From: Roseovarius litorisediminis
GTDB lineage: Bacteria > Pseudomonadota > Alphaproteobacteria > Rhodobacterales > Rhodobacteraceae
Assembly (NCBI RefSeq): GCF_900172295.1
Contig: NZ_FWFL01000001.1
Coordinates: 124,001-188,000, forward strand
Direction: 5' to 3'
Length of the DNA: 64,000 bases
Shown here: positions 26,701 through 34,722 of the stretch, one piece after another
How positions within the stretch are numbered: the first letter of the stretch is position 1
How the letters are laid out: each line of letters begins with the position of its first letter
Translations under genes and position numbers: made by a program
Notes under the pieces: model-generated
The model's input: the letters and a program-made list of their open reading frames with translations, nothing else
Told to the model about the DNA's origin: nothing
Database searches by the model: none

Positions 26701-27282
26701 TTACCGTGTCAGAACCAACTTGCCGCCACCGATCTCAACGCTTGTCCAACGCTGCAGATAGCTCATTCCCAGCAATGATTTGTCCATCTGCCCTTCGTTG
26801 ACCACTGCACGCACGCCTTCGTCGCGGATGGGGCCAATAGCAATGCTTTCCAGGCGAACCGGGGCTGTGCGCACCTCTCCATTGGCGGTATAGGCGCGGC
26901 CCGCATAGGCCAGATTGGCTGTATCGATGCCGGCGCTTTGCGCATCTTCCTTGGTCAGAACAATTTCTGACGCCCCGGTATCGACAACAAAATGAATGGG
27001 CTCGCCGTTAACCTCGGCGATTAGGTAGTAATGCCCGTCCATCGCGCGAGGTAGTTCAATCCGGCCGTCCTGCGCCAGCACTATTTGCGTCGGGCGCACC
27101 GTCTGGCGGATATCGCCCCAAAGGCCAACGGCGGCGATCACACCTACAAAAATCAGGCCCCAGACCAGTGCCTGCTGCGTCAGCTTGCCAAGCGAGTTGC
27201 GGTTTTGGGCAAAAAACCATGCCAGTATCGCGCCCCCAAGAAGGACAAGATACATAAGTCGGGCGGTATCAAATTCACTCAT
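26701..27282 (-). CDS. TIGR02281-type clan AA aspartic protease, membrane-bound
   Basis: A 193-residue protein with two N-terminal hydrophobic helices (MYLVLLGGAILAWFF; GLIFVGVIAAVGLWG) and a retropepsin-like domain. That domain has the active-site motif FVVDTGASEIVL, plus ESIAIGPIRDEGVRAVV and SLLGMSYLQRW. Such single-domain proteases act as dimers; the substrate of this family is unknown. The start could be ATG at 27282 or the ATG three codons upstream at 27291. Confidence 0.88.
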   Translation of the reverse strand: MSEFDTARLMYLVLLGGAILAWFFAQNRNSLGKLTQQALVWGLIFVGVIAAVGLWGDIRQTVRPTQIVLAQDGRIELPRAMDGHYYLIAEVNGEPIHFVVDTGASEIVLTKEDAQSAGIDTANLAYAGRAYTANGEVRTAPVRLESIAIGPIRDEGVRAVVNEGQMDKSLLGMSYLQRWTSVEIGGGKLVLTR

Positions 27283-27319
27283 GGGATCCATATATGCAGG
27301 TCGGGCCGGGACTTAAAGA

Positions 27320-27937
27320 TTACCCGGCAAAACCGAATCCTTTCAGACCATCCAGCACGAATTGTACCGCCAGTGCCGCCAGCAGCATCCCGAACAGGCG
27401 CGTGACAACGATGATCCCGGTTTTGCCCAACAACCGCTCGAAAAGTCCGGCAATAAGGAAACTGACAAAAACCAGCACCACGACAAAGCAGGTCACTAGC
27501 ATGACCCACGAAAATCCAACCCAACCGGGCTGCTGGCCCACCAGCAGGATGACCGAGGCAATCGCACCCGGACCCGCAATCAGCGGGATGGCCAGGGGAA
27601 AGACCGAGGGGTCAGGGTGGTCGTCGTCATCAGCCCGGTGTTCGCGCCGTTGCGTACGGCGTTCGAACAGCATGTCCAGTGCCGTGAGAAACAGCAAAAT
27701 CCCCCCGGCAACGCGGAAAGCCGACATTGAAATGCCGACAAATTCCAAAACCGAATCGCCAAAAGCCGCAAAAACAGCCAGAACGCCGATGGCCACAAGA
27801 CAGGCGCGCAGGGCAATCTTGCGTCTTTGCCTGCTGTTTAGCCCCTGGGTGACCGCAAGAAAGGCAGGCACCAGCCCCGGAGGGTCCATAATGACAAACA
27901 GCGTCACAAATGCGGTAATCAGAAAGGATGAATCCAT
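27320..27937 (-). CDS. MarC family integral membrane protein
   Basis: A 205-residue protein with six predicted helices. MarC segments include TLFVIMDPPGLVPAFLAVTQ, FGISMSAFRVAGGILLF-like sequence, and FPLAIPLIAGPGAIASVILL. The central loop is acidic and histidine-rich (RREHRADDDDHPDP). Despite the name, the family has no proven antibiotic-resistance role and its transport function is unknown. The ATG at 27937 was chosen because the longer frame upstream carries no family similarity. It converges on nothing, is followed by the protease gene in the same orientation, and diverges from the methyltransferase gene. Confidence 0.9.
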   Translation of the reverse strand: MDSSFLITAFVTLFVIMDPPGLVPAFLAVTQGLNSRQRRKIALRACLVAIGVLAVFAAFGDSVLEFVGISMSAFRVAGGILLFLTALDMLFERRTQRREHRADDDDHPDPSVFPLAIPLIAGPGAIASVILLVGQQPGWVGFSWVMLVTCFVVVLVFVSFLIAGLFERLLGKTGIIVVTRLFGMLLAALAVQFVLDGLKGFGFAG

Positions 27938-28008
27938 GGTACTTTCCGGGTAAGTGCACTCAGGGGTAGGGGGCCCGTTCAGGATGTGCAAGCCAAGAGG
28001 AGCGTAAA

Positions 28009-28830
28009 ATGCCGAAATTTGAAGAATTTGCAGCACTGGAGTACCAGGGTTGGTCGGATAATGCGACGGCCGGATCCTATGCCGGGTGCTTTGCAAAAGC
28101 AGCAGCACAATGCGTTCCGGTGTTTGTAGCGACAGTGCAGGCCAGGCCTGGGGTCCAGGCACTCGACATGTGTTGCGGTCATGGCGTTGTCGCGCGCGGC
28201 CTAGTGGATGCCGGCGCTGACGTAACGGCGCTCGATTTCTCTCCTGCGATGCTGGAACTTGCTCGCCGTGCAGTGCCCGAAGCAGATATTATCGAAGGCA
28301 ATGCCATGGAACTGCCGTTTGAGGATAACAGCTTTGATTCGGTCACCATCGGATTCGGGATGCCGCATATTCCCGAACCGCAGCGCGCCCTTTCCGAGGC
28401 CAAGCGTGTGCTGCGCCCCGGCGGTCGCCTGGCCTATACAGTGTGGCATGGTGATCCGTCTGTTTCGGTTGTCGGAGACGTCTTTGGGGCGATCAAGCAG
28501 CATGGCGATCCTTTGGTTGCCTTGCCGCCCGGTCCCGATGCCCATATCCGCGCCGACCCCGAGTTCTCTTTGCCTGAGATGGCCACGGAAGGGTTCCTGG
28601 ATGCGAAGATCCAAACGATAGCGTCTCATTGGGTTGTGGATGACCCCGGTGCGCCATTCGACTTTTTCTACGAAGGCACTGTGCGCGGCGGCGCCGTGCT
28701 GCGCGCGCAGTCGGAGGCCTGTCAAGCTGCGATCCGTCAGGGGGTCATCGATAAGGTGCTGTCGAAATTCGGCGCCACGGGACCGTGGACATTGCCCGTT
28801 CCGGCAGCCATGGTTTCGGGTATCGCCTGA
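28009..28830 (+). CDS. class I SAM-dependent methyltransferase
   Basis: A 273-residue methyltransferase of the Methyltransf_11/UbiE type. The SAM-binding motif is ALDMCCGHGVVARGL (DxCCGxG in place of DxGCGxG), followed by VTALDFSPAMLELARR, GNAMELPFEDNSFDSVTIGF and RVLRPGGRLAYTVWH. The substrate cannot be read from sequence; quinone or fatty-acid methylation are possible. The start is ATG at 28009. The gene is monocistronic and converges with the ABC-F gene. Confidence 0.87.
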   Translation: MPKFEEFAALEYQGWSDNATAGSYAGCFAKAAAQCVPVFVATVQARPGVQALDMCCGHGVVARGLVDAGADVTALDFSPAMLELARRAVPEADIIEGNAMELPFEDNSFDSVTIGFGMPHIPEPQRALSEAKRVLRPGGRLAYTVWHGDPSVSVVGDVFGAIKQHGDPLVALPPGPDAHIRADPEFSLPEMATEGFLDAKIQTIASHWVVDDPGAPFDFFYEGTVRGGAVLRAQSEACQAAIRQGVIDKVLSKFGATGPWTLPVPAAMVSGIA

Positions 28831-28902
28831 TCTGATCGGACCTTAGGGTATTCGCGTAAAAACCTACCAGGTATTAAAACGCAGCGCGTCCCCTTGTGCA
28901 AA

Positions 28903-30747
28903 TCAGATTTCGGCGTGTTCCAACCGCTCAAGCGCGGCCATCCAAAGGGCTTCGGCACGCACCAGGCCGTCTTCGATTTCGGCATATTTCTTCTGCCAAT
29001 CGGCGACACCGTAAGTATCTTCATAGATCGCAGGGTCCGCCAGTTTAGCAGCCACTTTTTCGCGCATTTCATTCAGCTTTTCAACGCGTTGCTCGCATAT
29101 CTTCACGTCTTTCTTGAGCGCAAGAATTGCATCGCGCGACGGGCGTTTAGGCTTATTGGTTTTGGGTTTTTCGACCTTGGCAGGCTTGTCATTGCCCAGC
29201 AACATCGCCCGGTAACTTTGCAGATCACCCTCGTATGGGGCGACTGCGCCATCCTTGACCAGCCACAACCGGTCCGCCACCAGACTTAGCAGGTGCATAT
29301 CGTGGCTGACCAGAATTACCGCACCAGAATAAGCTGTTAGCGCCTCCACCAAGGCTTCGCGCGATTCGATATCCAGGTGGTTGGTCGGCTCATCCAGGAT
29401 CAGCATATGCGGCGCATCCAATGTCGCCAGCATCAGCGAAAGCCTTGCCTTCTGCCCCCCGGAAAGCCGTCCAACCAGCGTTTCGGCCTGTTCCGACCCG
29501 ATACCAAAGCCCCCCAGCCGGGCACGCAGGCGCGATGGGGTCTCGGTCGGGCGCAGACGGCGGATGTGATCAATCGGGGTTTCATCAATGTGCAACTCAT
29601 CCACCTGATGCTGCGCAAAATAGCCCACGCGCAACTTTGACGCTTTGGTCATGCGGCCCTGCATTAGATCAAGTCTGTCAGATAACAGTTTGGAAAGAGT
29701 TGATTTTCCTTCACCGTTCCGACCCAGAAGGGCAATCCGGTCATCTTGATCAATGCGCAGATCCAACCGTGACAGGACCGGTTTGCCGTCATAGCCGACA
29801 ACACCGTTTTCGATCCGGATAATCGGCGGAGACAGCTCTTCCGGCGTTGGAAAAGTGAATCGTTTCAGCGCGGCTTCTTGCGGTGTGGTGATAGGTTTGA
29901 GCTTGGCAATCATCTTGAGACGCGATTGCGCCTGAACCGCCTTGCTGGCCTTGGCGCGGAACCGGTCAACGAAACTTTGCAGATGTGCGCGCCGCGCGTC
30001 TTGCTTGCGCGCTTCGGATTCTGCGGCGGCCAGACGGGCCGCGCGGGCTTCGGCAAAAGTCTCGTAACCGCCTTGATATAATGTAAGTTTCTTGTCCTCA
30101 AGGTGCAGGATTGACCCCACCGCGCGGTTTAAAAGTTCGCGGTCATGGCTGACGATCAGCACCGTGTGCGGATAGCGCGCCAGATAGGTTTCAAGCCACA
30201 AGGCCCCTTCAAGGTCCAGATAGTTGGTCGGTTCGTCCAACAGCAGCAGGTCAGGCTGAGAAAACAACACCCCCGCCAGCGCCACCCGCATCCGCCACCC
30301 GCCCGAGAAATCCGAGCACGGCATCTGCTGTTCAGCACTGGTAAACCCAAGGCCACGCAGGATGGAAGAGGCCCGGGCCTCGGCCGACCAGGCGTCGATA
30401 TCAGCCAGTCGGGTCTGGATTTCAGAGATCCTTGCAGCATCAGTGGCAGTGTGTGATTCTTCTAGTAATTCGGCACGTTCCGTGTCTGCGGCCAGGACTG
30501 TATTGAGCAGTGAAACCTCGTTTGACGGCACCTCTTGGGCCACGCCGCCGATGCGGGCGCGCTTGGGCAGGGTGATCTCGCCGGTCTCAAGCGCCAACTC
30601 GCCACGGATCAGGCGGAAAAGAGTGGTCTTGCCGGTGCCATTGCGACCGACGATGCCCACCTTGTGGCCATCAGGAATGGTGGCCGAGGCGTGCTCGATC
30701 AGCGGGCGGCCCGCGACGGAATAGGATATATCAGATATGCGCAACAT
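28903..30747 (-). CDS. ABC-F family ATP-binding protein
   Basis: A 614-residue protein with two ABC ATPase domains and no membrane helices. Domain 1 has Walker A GRNGTGKTT, signature FSGGWRMRVALAG and Walker B LLLLDEPTNYLD. Domain 2 has GRNGEGKST, LSGGQKARLSLML and LILDEPTNHLD. A basic linker (about 240-290) and a C-terminal coiled coil (about 545-614) match the Uup/YheS group. ABC-F proteins act on the ribosome rather than in transport. The ATG at 30747 (MLRISDISYSVAGRPL) fits the family start better than the one at 30765. Confidence 0.93.
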   Translation of the reverse strand: MLRISDISYSVAGRPLIEHASATIPDGHKVGIVGRNGTGKTTLFRLIRGELALETGEITLPKRARIGGVAQEVPSNEVSLLNTVLAADTERAELLEESHTATDAARISEIQTRLADIDAWSAEARASSILRGLGFTSAEQQMPCSDFSGGWRMRVALAGVLFSQPDLLLLDEPTNYLDLEGALWLETYLARYPHTVLIVSHDRELLNRAVGSILHLEDKKLTLYQGGYETFAEARAARLAAAESEARKQDARRAHLQSFVDRFRAKASKAVQAQSRLKMIAKLKPITTPQEAALKRFTFPTPEELSPPIIRIENGVVGYDGKPVLSRLDLRIDQDDRIALLGRNGEGKSTLSKLLSDRLDLMQGRMTKASKLRVGYFAQHQVDELHIDETPIDHIRRLRPTETPSRLRARLGGFGIGSEQAETLVGRLSGGQKARLSLMLATLDAPHMLILDEPTNHLDIESREALVEALTAYSGAVILVSHDMHLLSLVADRLWLVKDGAVAPYEGDLQSYRAMLLGNDKPAKVEKPKTNKPKRPSRDAILALKKDVKICEQRVEKLNEMREKVAAKLADPAIYEDTYGVADWQKKYAEIEDGLVRAEALWMAALERLEHAEI

Positions 30748-30878
30748 GGGGCACGCATGCCGCATGCGCGCGCTGGCGTCAATCGCGGCTTTTCAAGTGG
30801 GTTTGGCCATGGTATCGGGGCCGCAATCCTGAAGGGGCGGGCAAAGGGCCCGACCGGAACAACTGAAAAGAGGCTGAC

Positions 30879-31301
30879 ATGGCTGTTGAACGCACGCTGA
30901 GCATCATCAAACCCGATGCAACCAAACGTAACCTGACCGGCAAGATCAATGCAAAGTTTGAAGACGCAGGACTGCGTATCATTGCACAAAAACGTATTCA
31001 CCTGACGCCGGCACAGGCCGGTGTGTTCTACGAGGTGCACAAAGAGCGCCCGTTCTATGGTGAACTGTGTGAGTTCATGGCAAGCGAACCGGTTGTGGTT
31101 CAGGTGTTAGAAGGTGAAGGCGCCATCGCCAAGAACCGCGAAGTGATGGGCGCAACGAACCCCGCAGATGCAGCCCCCGGCACAATCCGCGCCGAATTTG
31201 CTGAATCGGTTGGCGAAAACTCGGTCCACGGATCGGATGCTCCTGAAACAGCAGCAGTTGAAATCGCTTATTTCTTCTCTGGTCTGGAACTGGTCGGTTA
31301 A
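30879..31301 (+). CDS. ndk: nucleoside-diphosphate kinase
   Basis: A 140-residue NDK that transfers the gamma phosphate between nucleoside di- and triphosphates through a phosphohistidine. Family segments are [46 protein letters not shown], and the active-site histidine in [21 protein letters not shown]. Length is normal. The start is ATG at 30879 with a nearby purine-rich site. A strong terminator follows. Confidence 0.97.
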   Translation: MAVERTLSIIKPDATKRNLTGKINAKFEDAGLRIIAQKRIHLTPAQAGVFYEVHKERPFYGELCEFMASEPVVVQVLEGEGAIAKNREVMGATNPADAAPGTIRAEFAESVGENSVHGSDAPETAAVEIAYFFSGLELVG

Positions 31302-31325
31302 GCTATTCATCCGAACACAATGCTT

Positions 31326-31364
31326 GGGGCGGCTCATCAACACTGGTGGGTCGCCCTTTGTTTT
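31326..31364 (+). terminator. rho-independent terminator of ndk
   Basis: Bases 31327-31339 (GGGCGGCTCATCA) pair over 13 positions with 31344-31356 (TGGTGGGTCGCCC), allowing G-U pairs, around an ACAC loop. TTTGTTTT follows. It lies directly against the stop codon of the convergent DUF4112 gene. Confidence 0.85.
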
Positions 31365-31771
31365 CAAACTGGTAAATTTTGCACGGATCTTTCAACAACG
31401 GGTTGAGCGCGCTGTGTGCGCCTGGCAAGATTGACCTCAAGCAGGTTGATATTCCGGACATTCGCATTGTAGGCGATGTCGAATAAATCACCGATCAGCG
31501 GAATGGACCCTATCACAAAGTCTATTACCAGATTGAACATCATGTAAGCTAAAGCACCAGGAGTGGCGCCAAGCTGGCGCGCTTTCCAGACCAACCAAAG
31601 GGCAGGCGCCATGGCTGCTGCGTCGCCGATGACGGGAATGAAACCCAGCAGGTTATCCAGCCCCACCGTAAGTTTTGTGCCGGGAATGCGGAACAGCGCA
31701 TCAAGCCTTTGGGCGACGTGTTTCAGGCGTTCCAACTCGGAATTCAGGTCCTGTTGAGTATGATTTCGCAT
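31364..31771 (-). CDS. DUF4112 domain-containing protein
   Basis: A 135-residue small membrane protein. The family pattern is clear: RLDALFRIPGTKLTVGLDNL, LGFIPVIGDAAAMAPALWLV and LVIDFVIGSIPLIGDLFDIA, followed by the arginine-rich NLARRTQRAQ. Its function is unknown. I chose the ATG at 31771 (MRNHTQQDLN); the ATG at 31792 would place seven odd residues in front. A 26-base near-palindrome overlaps this start codon. It converges with ndk. Confidence 0.83.
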   Translation of the reverse strand: MRNHTQQDLNSELERLKHVAQRLDALFRIPGTKLTVGLDNLLGFIPVIGDAAAMAPALWLVWKARQLGATPGALAYMMFNLVIDFVIGSIPLIGDLFDIAYNANVRNINLLEVNLARRTQRAQPVVERSVQNLPV

Positions 31772-31795
31772 TATGTATACATATGTATGCATAAT
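31770..31795. promoter_or_regulatory. 26-base near-perfect palindrome over the DUF4112 start
   Basis: The sequence starting ATTATGTATACATATGTATG and ending CATAAT equals its own complement at all but one symmetric pair (positions 7 and 20). It covers the chosen start codon of the DUF4112 gene. The AT-rich twofold symmetry suggests a dimeric repressor operator. An RNA hairpin masking the start codon is the alternative. Confidence 0.5.
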
Positions 31796-31977
31796 ATGAT
31801 TTCTAAGTCGAAATCGGAAAAATATTGCCGCGGTACCGGGTGTTCTGAAGAGCAAGAAAACCTTACTGCAAAAAAATATATATTATAAACAGTAAGTAAA
31901 TACTGGAAGCTGATGTGAATGGATGAGGTTCCAATCAACATGCGCCGTTTAGCCGGCCGGGCTTTAACCGCTAAAAG

Positions 31978-32097
31978 TCAGATACTTGCGAAGTCAGTAA
32001 TGATCGGCTTTGACTTGGTGGTTTCTGGCTTGGGTTTGGGCTTGGCCGTGGATTGGGGCGTCTCTTGTTCTCTTGGTTTCGGCTTTGAACTTGCCAT
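31978..32097 (-). CDS. 39-residue lysine/proline-rich small protein
   Basis: A short frame beginning MASSKPKPREQETPQSTAKP, with further KPKPKP and KSKP repeats, and ending IITDFASI. It is strongly basic, without hydrophobic segments, and probably disordered. Support comes from an excellent AAAGGAG site eight bases before the ATG at 32097. Composition suggests nucleic-acid or anionic-surface binding. I do not recognise a family. Two hairpins sit just upstream, one involving the ribosome-binding site. Confidence 0.5.
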   Translation of the reverse strand: MASSKPKPREQETPQSTAKPKPKPETTKSKPIITDFASI

Positions 32098-32123
32098 TGG
32101 GCTGCTCCTTTCAAAAAGGCAGT

Positions 32124-32146
32124 CCAGTCGGAGAGCGCCCGACTGG
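32124..32146 (-). promoter_or_regulatory. hairpin in the leader of the 39-residue protein gene
   Basis: CCAGTCGG pairs perfectly with CCGACTGG around a seven-base loop. On the minus strand it is followed by ACTGCC and five T, then by CCTTT-TTG-AAAGG, whose right arm is the ribosome-binding site. It may be an upstream terminator or a leader structure controlling translation. The rest of the 308-base stretch 32098-32405 contains the divergent promoters and nothing else I recognise. Confidence 0.4.
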
Positions 32147-32405
32147 CGCCAACTGATTATTCTGTAAGAAAAACACATGAAATGGGCGTATTTTTGGTCG
32201 AATTGCTTCGGAAATCAGGTCAGTTCAGGGCATCCACCCGGTTTATCGGGAAAAATTTGTCGAAGGCTTCAGGTTGTGAATGCCAGTTTTTATGATGTTT
32301 CAAGGCGATATTTGCTTACGCTTGCAATTCAGTATGACATTTCGCATCCTAAGGCATCCCTGGTATCGTTTGACGATGTAACCTGCGGTAGAAAAAGGAC
32401 ATTCA

Positions 32406-33038
32406 ATGCCCGGCAGCAAGTTTAGCCAGGATCCACACAAGACAAAAGAAAACAGGGAAAAAAACCTGGAAACGGCAATTGGCCGTGAGGTGCGGGAATG
32501 CCGCCGACAACGCAATATGACGGTCGCTGATCTGGCCGAAGTCACGGGGTTGTCTGTCGGGATGTTATCCAAGATCGAAAATGGCGTAACGTCACCATCG
32601 CTGACAACCCTGCAGGCCCTGTCGGCAGCGCTGAGCGTGCCGGTAACATTGTTTTTCCGTCGGTTTGAAGAACGGCGAGAGGCAGTGCATGTCAAGACCG
32701 GACAGGCAATCGAGATGGAACGTGCGGGAACGCGCGCAGGGCATCAGTACAATCTGTTGGGTCATTTGGGTTCGAACAACAGCGGTGTGGTGGTAGAGCC
32801 TTATCTCATCACGCTGACTGAAACTTCTGATATTTTCCCGACGTTTCAGCATGAGGGAATTGAACTGCTCTATGTACTGGAGGGCGAAGTGGGCTACCGC
32901 CACGGTGACCAAAGTTTTCATCTGCGTCCCGGCGACAGCCTTTTCTTTGATGCCGACGCACCACATGGCCCGGACGAACTGATCAAATTACCGATCCGCT
33001 ACCTGTCCGTCATTGCATACCCGCAATCAAATCACTAA
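32406..33038 (+). CDS. XRE-family regulator with cupin domain
   Basis: A 210-residue regulator. The N-terminal XRE helix-turn-helix (about 27-80) reads REVRECRRQRNMTVADLAEV, TGLSVGMLSKIENGVTSPSL. The C-terminal cupin_2 barrel (about 130-205) reads HEGIELLYVLEGEVGYRHGD, then FHLRPGDSLFFDADAPHG. Such proteins bind a small metabolite in the cupin and control neighbouring operons; close relatives govern amine and amino-acid catabolism. It precedes the mgsA-like gene by 90 bases on the same strand, so it probably controls the N-methylglutamate/gmaS block. Inducer unknown. Confidence 0.9.
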   Translation: MPGSKFSQDPHKTKENREKNLETAIGREVRECRRQRNMTVADLAEVTGLSVGMLSKIENGVTSPSLTTLQALSAALSVPVTLFFRRFEERREAVHVKTGQAIEMERAGTRAGHQYNLLGHLGSNNSGVVVEPYLITLTETSDIFPTFQHEGIELLYVLEGEVGYRHGDQSFHLRPGDSLFFDADAPHGPDELIKLPIRYLSVIAYPQSNH

Positions 33039-33128
33039 ATTATTCCTGGCAGGAAACAAAAATTCTTATGGTTGAAAACCTGATGGGGATTGGATAGCCT
33101 GCGTCGGAACGACTCATGGAGATGTCAA

Positions 33129-34025
33129 ATGTGTGGGATTGTCGGACTATTTCTGAAGGACAAGTCACTGGAACCCAAGTTGGGTGAAATGCTGACGGAT
33201 ATGCTGATCACCATGTCGGATCGCGGCCCCGACAGCGCCGGGATTGCGGTTTATGGGGATGATCACGAGGGCTTTGCCAAGCTGACAATTCAGGCCGCAG
33301 ACCCTGCGACAGCTTTTGAAAATCTGGACAAAGACCTTGCCGCTGCGATCAACGAACATGTCACGGTCCGGGTAATAGATACCCACGCTGTTATTGATCT
33401 ACCTGAAGACAAGATGGCCGAGGCACGTGCGGCGCTGAAAGAGTTGCGGCCAGGTGCCCGGGTGATGAGTGCCGGGGAAGTGATTGAGATTTATAAAGAA
33501 GTCGGCCTTCCCGGCGACGTCGCGAAACGCTTTGATATTCCCAAGCTTACCGGCACACATGGCATTGGGCATACGCGGATGGCAACGGAATCTGCGGTGA
33601 CAACTCTTGGTGCGCACCCGTTTTCGACCGGGGCGGATCAATGTCTTGTGCACAACGGTTCATTGTCGAATCACAATTCTTTGCGGCGAAAACTGGCCCG
33701 AGAGGGTGTGACTGTTGAAACAGAAAACGACACCGAGGTGGCGGCAGCCTACCTGACCTGGAAGATGCAGAACGGCAGCACTCTGGGGGAAGCACTGGAA
33801 AGCGGACTGAATGATCTGGATGGCTTCTACACCTTTGTCGTCGGGACCAAAGACGGCTTTGGCGTTTTGCGCGATCCGATCGCCTGCAAACCTGCGGTAA
33901 TGGCCGAGACAGATCAATATGTCGCCTTCGGCAGTGAATATCGCGCACTGGTCAATCTGCCCGGGATTGAAAACGCCCGCGTATGGGAGCCCGAACCCGC
34001 AACCGTTTATTTCTGGAACCACTAA
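33129..34025 (+). CDS. mgsA: N-methylglutamate synthase subunit A-like class II glutamine amidotransferase
   Basis: A 298-residue Ntn-type amidotransferase domain protein. Met-Cys at the start (MCGIVGLFLKD) leaves Cys2 as the N-terminal nucleophile after processing. Other family segments are MSDRGPDSAGIAVYG, GIGHTRMATESAVTTLGAHP, CLVHNGSLSNHNSLRR and ENDTEVAAAYLTW. It corresponds to the PurF-like subunit of N-methylglutamate synthase (also called GlxB). The start at 33129 is fixed by the nucleophile. It is followed after one base by mgsB. The substrate is inferred from the gmaS neighbour; a general glutamate synthase-like role is possible. Confidence 0.85.
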   Translation: MCGIVGLFLKDKSLEPKLGEMLTDMLITMSDRGPDSAGIAVYGDDHEGFAKLTIQAADPATAFENLDKDLAAAINEHVTVRVIDTHAVIDLPEDKMAEARAALKELRPGARVMSAGEVIEIYKEVGLPGDVAKRFDIPKLTGTHGIGHTRMATESAVTTLGAHPFSTGADQCLVHNGSLSNHNSLRRKLAREGVTVETENDTEVAAAYLTWKMQNGSTLGEALESGLNDLDGFYTFVVGTKDGFGVLRDPIACKPAVMAETDQYVAFGSEYRALVNLPGIENARVWEPEPATVYFWNH

Positions 34026-34026
34026 G

Positions 34027-34710
34027 ATGCAGACATTTGATTTGGAACAAAACGGGCTGCGCGCCCTGAACAAAGCCTTGCAGGTAACCGATCCAGCCAG
34101 CAATCAGACCGCTTGGGAAGTGGTGAATGCCCGCGGCAGCCACGCGATCGCCGTGGGTCTGGATGCGCCGATTGAAGTAACGGTGCGCGGATCGACAGGG
34201 TACTATTGCGGCGGCATGAACAAGCAGGCGACGATAACCATTGACGGCTCGGCCGGGCCGGGCACGGGCGAGAACATGATGTCCGGCAAGATCGTGATCG
34301 AAGGCGATGCCAGCCAGTATCTGGGCGCCACAGCGCATGGCGGGCTGATTGTCGTCAAGGGCAATGCCGCATCGCGCTGCGGGATTTCGATGAAGGGGGT
34401 CGATATCGTGGTACATGGCAATGTCGGGCATATGTCGGCATTCATGGCACAGTCGGGCAATCTGGTGGTGTGCGGCGATGCGGGCGATGCGCTTGGCGAC
34501 AGCTGCTACGAGGCGCGGTTTTTTGTGCGCGGCAAGGTCAAAAGCCTGGGCGCGGATTGCGAGAAAAAGGAAATGCGACCCGAGCATATCGAGATACTGA
34601 CGCGGCTGCTGGCCGAGGCAGGATGCGATGCCAAACCGGAAGAGTTTACGCGCTATGGTTCTGCCCGGAAGCTCTATAATTTTGATGTTGATAACGCTGC
34701 GGCGTACTAA
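34027..34710 (+). CDS. mgsB: N-methylglutamate synthase subunit B-like GXGXG protein
   Basis: A 227-residue right-handed beta-helix protein like the C-terminal GXGXG domain of glutamate synthase large subunit. It has repeated turns (TVRGSTGYYCGGMNKQATIT, IVIEGDASQYLGATAHGG, IVVHGNVGHMSAFMAQSGN). In N-methylglutamate synthase this forms the structural subunit B (GlxC type). It begins one base after the mgsA stop and ends 12 bases before mgsC, so the three are one operon. Confidence 0.87.
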   Translation: MQTFDLEQNGLRALNKALQVTDPASNQTAWEVVNARGSHAIAVGLDAPIEVTVRGSTGYYCGGMNKQATITIDGSAGPGTGENMMSGKIVIEGDASQYLGATAHGGLIVVKGNAASRCGISMKGVDIVVHGNVGHMSAFMAQSGNLVVCGDAGDALGDSCYEARFFVRGKVKSLGADCEKKEMRPEHIEILTRLLAEAGCDAKPEEFTRYGSARKLYNFDVDNAAAY

Positions 34711-34722
34711 GGGGTTGAAAAG

